From Candidatus Aerophobetes bacterium Ae_b3b (GTDB lineage Bacteria; Aerophobota; Aerophobia; Aerophobales; AE-B3A), in the NCBI GenBank assembly GCA_005223085.1, contig NJBP01000014.1:1-38759 (forward strand): DNA of 38,759 nucleotides, written 5' to 3'. Below are positions 33,828-38,759 of the stretch, in pieces. The stretch's first letter is position 1, and each line of letters starts with the position of its first letter. The notes beneath the pieces are model-generated. The model made no database searches, was not told the origin of the DNA, and was given only the letters and a program-made list of their open reading frames with translations. The position numbers and the translations under genes were made by a program.

Positions 33828-34235
33828 CTATTTGTAGAACTCCAGTATATTTCCCTCTGGGTCAGTAAAGAAAGCGACTGTACAGGTCCCACAATCTATT
33901 GGCTGAATGTCGAAAACAACTCCCTTTGCCTCTAGCTCCCTCACCGTCTTATCAACATCATCCACTTCAAAGGCAATATGGGCCAGCCCTGGTGTCTCCC
34001 GGGTTGCCATTTTTCCTTGTTCTTCAGTAAAGGGTTCATAATCGAGCAATTCAATGACAGTGTTGCCGGCATCAAGAAAAACTGCTTTTTTTTCGATCTT
34101 CAAATTCCCCAGAATACGTCCTGGCTCGTTGTTATCTTCCTTTATGAAGCTCATACCCAGCGTATCCCGGTAAAATTTCACCATCTTCTCCATATCCTGC
34201 ACCACTATTCCTATATGTATTACGCTGCTGATCAT
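33828..34235 (-). CDS. VOC superfamily (glyoxalase/methylmalonyl-CoA epimerase-like) protein
   Basis: The 135-residue protein has two beta-alpha-beta-beta-beta units. The first opens with VIHIGIVVQDMEKMVKFYRD and the second with GLAHIAFEVDDVDKTVRELE. His7, the His in GLAHIAF and Glu in GNILEFYK are probable metal ligands. Members include glyoxalase I, methylmalonyl-CoA epimerase and ring-cleavage dioxygenases; this one cannot be assigned further. ATG 34235 is fixed by AGGAGGCAGGC upstream; the longer frame has no similarity before it. The intact gene sits between a broken IS and a broken aminotransferase, so it is one of few survivors in this eroded segment. Confidence 0.82.
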   Translation of the reverse strand: MISSVIHIGIVVQDMEKMVKFYRDTLGMSFIKEDNNEPGRILGNLKIEKKAVFLDAGNTVIELLDYEPFTEEQGKMATRETPGLAHIAFEVDDVDKTVRELEAKGVVFDIQPIDCGTCTVAFFTDPEGNILEFYK

Positions 34236-34284
34236 GCCTGCCTCCTGGTTTTCGTAACTGCAATTCCGCAGTATATTTTTAGCC

Positions 34285-34600
34285 TTACGCGAGATGGAAT
34301 TTCCTCTCTGTCCGAGTAAAAACAGTGTCAAATATCTTAAGGGCTCTGTCTACCTGTTCTCGGGAGATACCCAGCGGGGGAATGAGAGAAAATCTGTTTC
34401 CAAAATAGCCGCTGTGTTGGACACCCCTTTTGCAATATCCATAAAAGGAGCCTGGCTGTTCTGGAAGAAGTATTCCAGAAATTTAAGGACGCTTGTTGAA
34501 CATGACTACCCCTGCTGGCAGAGCCTTCAGTCCTTGAGAAAACATCTTCTCAGATCTCTTAATGCTAAAATTTGCCGTTTCATCCTTCCATTTGAATAGG
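34285..34600 (-). pseudogene. Eroded class III (glutamate-1-semialdehyde-type) aminotransferase
   Basis: Reading the minus strand, the right part gives RSEKMFSQGLKALPAGVVMF, the N-terminal SExLFxxAxxxxPGGV motif of class III aminotransferases, followed by a stop. The left part, in another frame, gives NRFSLIPPLGISREQVDRAL and IFDTVF to a stop at 34285, the usual C-terminus of the family. The roughly 350 residues between them, including the PLP lysine, are deleted. Both ends in order on one strand make a decayed gene much more likely than chance. It lies right after the SDR gene, so the two may once have been an operon. Confidence 0.72.
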
Positions 34601-34611
34601 TTCTCTAAGGC

Positions 34612-35388
34612 TCAACGGAATTCCATCCCACCGGTGACATTTATGGACTGACCGGTCAGATAATCTGCATCCGCAGAGGCCAAAAAGACAACGACTCTAG
34701 CCACATCCTCCGGTGTACCCATTCTTCGCAGGGGAATGGTAGCAAGAGCTTCATCTTTCAGTTCTTCCAAGGACATTCCTCTTACTTTTCGGTCCCATTC
34801 CCACTCCCATCTTTGCATATCAGTTTCAATGATACCCGGAGCGACAGAATTGACATTTATCCCGTACGGAGCGAGTTCCAAGGCCAGGGTCTGGCTAAAG
34901 ACCATCACGGCGGCTTTGGAGGCACAGTAGTGTGCGTACCGGGGAACACCTACCTTTCCCAGGCGAGAGGAGACATTTATGATCTTACCACTCTTTTGTT
35001 TAATCATCTGTTTGGCTACCGCCCGGCAGCATAAGAATACCCCTTTAGCGTTGACCTCCATAATCTTATCCCATTCCTTTTCCTGAAGATCCACTACTGG
35101 TGCGATAGAGATGATACCGGCATTACTAACCAGAATGTCTATACGTTTGAACTCATCAAGAGTTGCTTTTACTAGATTGTGAATTTCCTCACTTTGACTG
35201 ACATCTGTTCTCACAAATAAGCACTCACTGCCTTGCTTCTTAATGTCATCCATAACCTCCCTTGCCTTGGTTTCATTCCTAGCAGCAATAATAACCTTCG
35301 CCCCCTCCTGGGCAAAGGCTAGGCTAATAGCTCTTCCTATTCCTCTGTTACCTCCTGTTACGATGACAATCTTGTTTCTTAACGTCAC
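34612..35388 (-). CDS. Short-chain dehydrogenase/reductase (FabG-like)
   Basis: This 258-residue classical SDR has the Rossmann motif TGGNRGIGRA at residues 11-20, VSNAGI for NNAG, Ser in INVSSRLG, and the catalytic Tyr and Lys in YCASK. PGIIETDMQ and a C-terminal TGQSINVTGG follow. Arg at the end of the second strand (IIAARN) suggests NADPH. It reduces or oxidises a sugar, polyol or keto group. The start is GTG 35388 with GGGAGAG upstream. Its C-terminus is very like the IS-truncated SDR fragment at 32496-32633, so two paralogues once lay here. Confidence 0.9.
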   Translation of the reverse strand: MTLRNKIVIVTGGNRGIGRAISLAFAQEGAKVIIAARNETKAREVMDDIKKQGSECLFVRTDVSQSEEIHNLVKATLDEFKRIDILVSNAGIISIAPVVDLQEKEWDKIMEVNAKGVFLCCRAVAKQMIKQKSGKIINVSSRLGKVGVPRYAHYCASKAAVMVFSQTLALELAPYGINVNSVAPGIIETDMQRWEWEWDRKVRGMSLEELKDEALATIPLRRMGTPEDVARVVVFLASADADYLTGQSINVTGGMEFR

Positions 35389-35422
35389 CTTACTCTCCCT
35401 CGGACCAGAATTTTGACTCGGT

Positions 35423-36392
35423 TCATTCTTCCCTTCTCCTTGGAAAGCCTTCTTTTATTTCCCAGCTAATGGCCATATTTATTCTCTCACCTCCCTCTGG
35501 CCTTATTTTTAGCTCTTTTCTTGCTAAAGATCTAACTTCATTACTAATTATTAACACATTTTTTTTATCAAGAGGCTGACTCATTTTCTTTTGAATACCT
35601 GATGAGCCGTAGGAACCATCTCCAGTTAAGGATTTTGTCTTTATACCAAACTCCTCTTTGGCCTCATCGATGAGTGGCTCTGCCATATCTTGATCGGGGA
35701 AATTTGCTGCTGCATCATTATTGGTGACAATATCTGAGGATGCATCTTTGGTAATGTGAGTTTTGTATCCGTTAAATTTGCCAGCGCCTGATTTTCTGCC
35801 ATAACGCATTTCAGGATCAGTAGTGGAGATAACACGATCTTTGGCAACTCCCTTTCTTATCCTGGGTTCACCTCTTTTATCTTCTTCTATATCCTGGGAA
35901 ACTATTTTAGCTAAGAGGTTAGCAGCATTTTTTAGCTTAGCATCTATATCCTCTTTGCTGGTATCAACATGTTGTAAAACTTTCCTTACATCAGAGACTA
36001 AAAGGAAAAGAAGCTCCTGGCGCTCTTTCTTATCTTTCCAGCTAATCTTTGGTTTGGGATCACCTTTGCCGTTTGCTTTTAGAGAAAGATTTATCTTGGA
36101 CTTTGTCTTTTTATCCATACAGGAAAGAATTTTTCGTATACCGTCTCGTAAAAGCTCGTAAGTGTCCTTCACTGCTCCAGCTCCAAGCATGGGGGTGGGA
36201 GTCTATGAGTTGATCTACTTCCTTTTTTAAAAGACCTGTTTCTCTTGCAAGTTCGAGGGTCTTTTTAAAGATCATCTTCTCTTTTTTATTTACAAGGAGA
36301 CAAGTTAAGAAATAGACCAAGAGGGAGCGATCAAAACCCTCATAGTCGATGGGGATACATTTAAGGCGTACTTCCATGCTATGTTCAACCAT
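35423..36392 (-). pseudogene. Frameshifted and truncated IS1182-type transposase
   Basis: Two overlapping frames make one protein. The first part (from 36392) has IPIDYEGFDRSLLVYFLTCL and ETGLLKKEVDQLIDS, then loses homology. The second begins MLGAGAVKDTYELLRDGIRK at 36190 and goes on to DPEMRYGRKSGAGKFNGYKT and SLTGDGSYGSSG. The junction should read IDSTPMLGAGAV, so a frameshift lies near 36190. The catalytic region has the GxKTH and DG(S/A)Y parts of DDE_Tnp_1, but the C-terminal catalytic end is missing. It is inactive. An ATG-poor frame in the gap upstream (from about 36443) could be the start of the same gene. Confidence 0.75.
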
Positions 36393-36673
36393 AGCATTTC
36401 AAGGACTTGTCTATCTTCTTTTCCCAACAATTTTGTCTCCTTATCATGGTATTTTTGGCTTAAGAGATCATTTTATTATACCACAGAAAGGATTCTGTAA
36501 AATATTATTTGAGAAAGAGCAGGGTTCGGATAAAAATATGAAAAAATTGGGACTTTTTCACCAGTCTCCTAGTTTGTTGTTGCTCTTCAGTGATCAATGC
36601 TCTTTTTCTCTTCGATAGTACCTTACCTTATTTTCGTTCTTAAAAGGGCTACAAAAAAATACAAAGATGCTCC
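36393..36673. other. Gap holding the presumed end of the IS1182-type element
   Basis: No complete gene is visible. GGGACTTTTTCACCAG at about 36549-36564 resembles terminal inverted repeats of several transposons, so the right end of the decayed element may be here. On the minus strand TATAAT near 36478 and AAGGAGA near 36447 could be the old transposase promoter and ribosome site. Confidence 0.35.
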
Positions 36674-37558
36674 TTAAACATGTTCTCGCCAGGTAAATTT
36701 TGGTTCATATCCAAGGTCTTTTTGTGCTTTTGTTATATCAAACAATGCCTTTTTCTTATCTAACAAAAATCCTTCTTCGTTTAAGATCATCTTAACGTCG
36801 GGGTAATAGCGTTTGATTAGTTCCAATGAGTCTACTTGTGAAAATATATCTCTAGCACCAATATTGTATATGCCATAGCCCAGGTCATAATCTCCCAGTT
36901 TCTCCAAGGACAACCGAAAAGCTTGAGCTGCATCTCTTGCATCTACATAGGCCCAAATAGAGTCCTTGAATTGCACTCTGTCAGGCAACATGTAGAACTC
37001 AGGGTTCTCAACCTCACTCACCCAATGCTCAGCTTCTTGGGACCCAGGATATAGAATTGTAGCCAGACGCAGACAGATAATCAGTGTCCCATATCGTCTG
37101 CTATACCCATAACAGAGTTTTTCGCCAATCATCTTACTCATACCATAACTGTCATCAGGCTTGCATGGATGTTTTTCGTCAAGAGGAAAATAGTCGGGCG
37201 TAAAGGGCTTACTCCAAAATTCAAATCCGTAAGCGTCAATACTGCTGGCAGCTACTATTTTCTTGGTATTACTCTGTGCAGCTGCCTCCAAAAGGTTGAA
37301 AGTTCCCGTTACATTCGTCTGCCATATTTTGTGAACTTCTCCTGTATCAATAGGAATAGCTGCGAGATGGATAACAGCTTGGGTATCTTCTAAGGCTCTC
37401 TTGACATCTTCAAAATGCGCCAGGTTTGCCTCAATGAATTGATGCTGGTTGTCCTTTGGCTTAACTAAATCAAGAATTGTTATATCATGATCCTTCTTCA
37501 ACTCTTCAACCACGTACTTACCTAACTGTCCCCCCCCACCGGTGACAAGTACTTTCAC
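36674..37558 (-). CDS. NAD-dependent epimerase/dehydratase family protein (extended SDR)
   Basis: This 294-residue protein has a Rossmann motif (VKVLVTGGGGQLGKYVVEEL), the second-strand acidic Asp (ITILDLV, an NAD preference), HLAAIPIDTGE, and NVTGTFNLLEAA. Ser is in ASSIDAYG and the catalytic Tyr and Lys in YGMSK. It is a likely sugar-nucleotide or sugar-acid epimerase, dehydratase or uronate dehydrogenase. GTG 37558 is preferred, as GGAGG lies eight bases upstream; ATG 37573 overlaps that site. It is near a minus-strand zinc dehydrogenase, so the two may work in sugar or polyol oxidation. Confidence 0.85.
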   Translation of the reverse strand: MKVLVTGGGGQLGKYVVEELKKDHDITILDLVKPKDNQHQFIEANLAHFEDVKRALEDTQAVIHLAAIPIDTGEVHKIWQTNVTGTFNLLEAAAQSNTKKIVAASSIDAYGFEFWSKPFTPDYFPLDEKHPCKPDDSYGMSKMIGEKLCYGYSRRYGTLIICLRLATILYPGSQEAEHWVSEVENPEFYMLPDRVQFKDSIWAYVDARDAAQAFRLSLEKLGDYDLGYGIYNIGARDIFSQVDSLELIKRYYPDVKMILNEEGFLLDKKKALFDITKAQKDLGYEPKFTWREHV

Positions 37559-37667
37559 TTCGTTTGCCTCCATTTATATTATGGTACAATAGAACCGCAG
37601 GCCTTATTTTGCGGTACTCCAAAGAGGATGCTGTTATTCCTGATGCCAAATAGCACAAGAAAACGGG

Positions 37668-38759
37668 CTAGAGTTTCCGTGGTCCAATAACCACCTTTGT
37701 TACCTCTCTATCATCAATCTTTTTGTTAACCATAGCCTCCTTGAGTCTCTCCAGAGGTAATACATGAGAAATCAGTTTGGAAAAAGGAATCTCGTTTTTT
37801 TCTAGGATGGGAAGTGCTTGAACAAAGTGTTTTTTTTCATTGTCAAAGACCCCCTCAATGGTTATATTCTTGCACAGAATATCAAGAGCGGGGTTAATTT
37901 CCACAACGCCCGCATTTGCTACAGTCCCGACTTCACAGAAAATGCCACTATCCCGTAGGTGTTGCAATCCTTCCGAGACAGCCGAAAGTGCACCGGAACA
38001 TTCAAATACTACATCTGCTCCATATCCGGTAAAGGAATTTTCCTTCGTAATCTTAACTCTTTCCTCTTTCTCAGGAATCTCTTCTATGTTTATACTCAAA
38101 TCGGCTCCCAATTCTCTAGCTACCCTCAATCTTTCTTTCCTGCTTCTCCCTATCACGATTGTTTGTGTTGCTCCTGCTAGCTTGGCATAAACGAGTGTAA
38201 GTAAGCCAAGCGCTCCTGAGCCCAGCACAACCACGGTATCGCCTGGTTTAATGTGCGCTCTATTCACGGCGTGCACAGCCATAGCTGCTGGTTCTGCTAG
38301 CACTGCTACTTTAGCGGGTGCATTGGTTTTGAAGAACGCTGTGCTTGGATCGTGAAGATACAAATACTCTGCATACCCTCCTGTGAAATAAGGCTCTTTG
38401 TCAGGATCAGGAAAAAATCCGTACTGAACTGCATTAGGACATTTAGTGGGTGTTTTTGCAACGCTACAGAAATAACATCTTCCACAATGAACGGCTGGCA
38501 AAAGGGCAACTCTATCCCTTGTTTCAACAGGTCTACCTAAGAAATCAGTTTCTACTCCTCTTCCCAGAGCAATAATCCTACCAGTAATCTCGTGTCCTAG
38601 AATTAAGGGAAAGGGGATCTCAGGAACATACCCATGATAAATATGTATGTCGGTTCCGCACACTCCGCATAGTTCTATCTGCAATAGCACGGTCCCCGGG
38701 GCCGGATCTGGCACAGGGTACTCCCTTATTTCAAAGTTTCCTTTGGGTTTGTCTAAAAT
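37668..38759 (-). CDS. Zinc-dependent alcohol/polyol dehydrogenase (MDR family), 5' end outside window
   Basis: At least 363 residues are encoded; the frame is open to the right edge (ILDKPKGNFEIREYPVPDPA), so only a few N-terminal residues are missing. Features in order are CGVCGTDIHIYHG (catalytic-zinc Cys), GHEITGRI, the structural-zinc cysteines CGRCYFCSVAKTPTKC, LAEPAAMAVHAV and the Rossmann motif VVLGSGALGLL. It oxidises a secondary alcohol or polyol such as sorbitol or threonine, with NAD(P). The structural-zinc loop has a two-residue longer last spacing than most (CxxCxxCx7C). The gene ends 94-110 bp before the epimerase starts on the same strand. Confidence 0.9.
   Translation of the reverse strand: MLDKPKGNFEIREYPVPDPAPGTVLLQIELCGVCGTDIHIYHGYVPEIPFPLILGHEITGRIIALGRGVETDFLGRPVETRDRVALLPAVHCGRCYFCSVAKTPTKCPNAVQYGFFPDPDKEPYFTGGYAEYLYLHDPSTAFFKTNAPAKVAVLAEPAAMAVHAVNRAHIKPGDTVVVLGSGALGLLTLVYAKLAGATQTIVIGRSRKERLRVARELGADLSINIEEIPEKEERVKITKENSFTGYGADVVFECSGALSAVSEGLQHLRDSGIFCEVGTVANAGVVEINPALDILCKNITIEGVFDNEKKHFVQALPILEKNEIPFSKLISHVLPLERLKEAMVNKKIDDREVTKVVIGPRKL

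Noticed and set aside
34294-34599. Plus-strand frame of 101 residues
   Set aside because: The minus strand carries both ends of an aminotransferase pseudogene in the same place.

Overview
The window looks like a chromosomal segment of an uncultured anaerobic bacterium that uses the Wood-Ljungdahl pathway. It carries cooC, cooS and acsBCDE, two Rnf subunits (rnfA, rnfB), a clostridial-type ferredoxin, ispG and pyrG. Promoters are close to the sigma-70 consensus, and many genes have strong Shine-Dalgarno sites and short gaps or ATGA overlaps. The taxon cannot be fixed by eye. A candidate phylum such as Aerophobota, Atribacterota or Omnitrophota would fit, but this is a guess.

Layout. Positions 1-2.2 kb (minus strand) hold the C-terminal half of a P-II protein, a PIG-L deacetylase and a NagB-like sugar-phosphate isomerase/deaminase. 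From 2.6 to 8.1 kb, a DUF47 accessory gene and its PiT phosphate permease are separated by a 3.8-kb block. That block carries a ugpB-ugpA-ugpE-like uptake operon, has a broken gene at each end, and is bounded by a perfect 22-bp direct repeat. From 8.1 to 10.6 kb are two secreted proteins, a serine beta-lactamase-like hydrolase and a DUF4163/DUF3298 protein. From 10.8 to 16.1 kb are accD, a ferredoxin, a strong hairpin, ispG, pyrG, rnfA and rnfB.

The centre (16.2-26.2 kb) is a compact Wood-Ljungdahl operon: cooC, cooS (CO dehydrogenase), acsB (acetyl-CoA synthase), acsC and acsD (corrinoid iron-sulfur protein) and acsE (methyltransferase). acsB is interrupted in frame by a 571-residue LAGLIDADG intein. 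It lies directly before the Cys of the Cys-Gly-Cys motif that binds the distal nickel of the A-cluster, so splicing should be required to make an active enzyme. This is the most striking feature of the window.

From 26.4 to 28.6 kb is a promoter-led pair resembling inositol-phosphate cytidylyltransferase and a cytidylyltransferase-CDP-alcohol phosphotransferase fusion, possibly for an unusual phosphodiester solute or a phospholipid. From 28.6 to 32.5 kb is a four-gene ABC-2 transporter operon with two membrane-anchored exported proteins of unknown role. From 32.5 to 36.6 kb is a decaying region: a short-chain dehydrogenase cut exactly by an IS3-family element, an eroded class III aminotransferase and a frameshifted IS1182-type transposase, with an intact VOC protein and an intact SDR between them. 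The window ends with an NAD-dependent epimerase and a zinc alcohol dehydrogenase that runs off the right edge.

Pathway view. CooS makes CO from CO2. AcsE moves a methyl group from tetrahydrofolate to AcsCD, and AcsB joins CO, methyl and CoA. Rnf would couple ferredoxin oxidation to ion pumping, but only RnfA and RnfB are here. No rRNA, tRNA or CRISPR array was seen.
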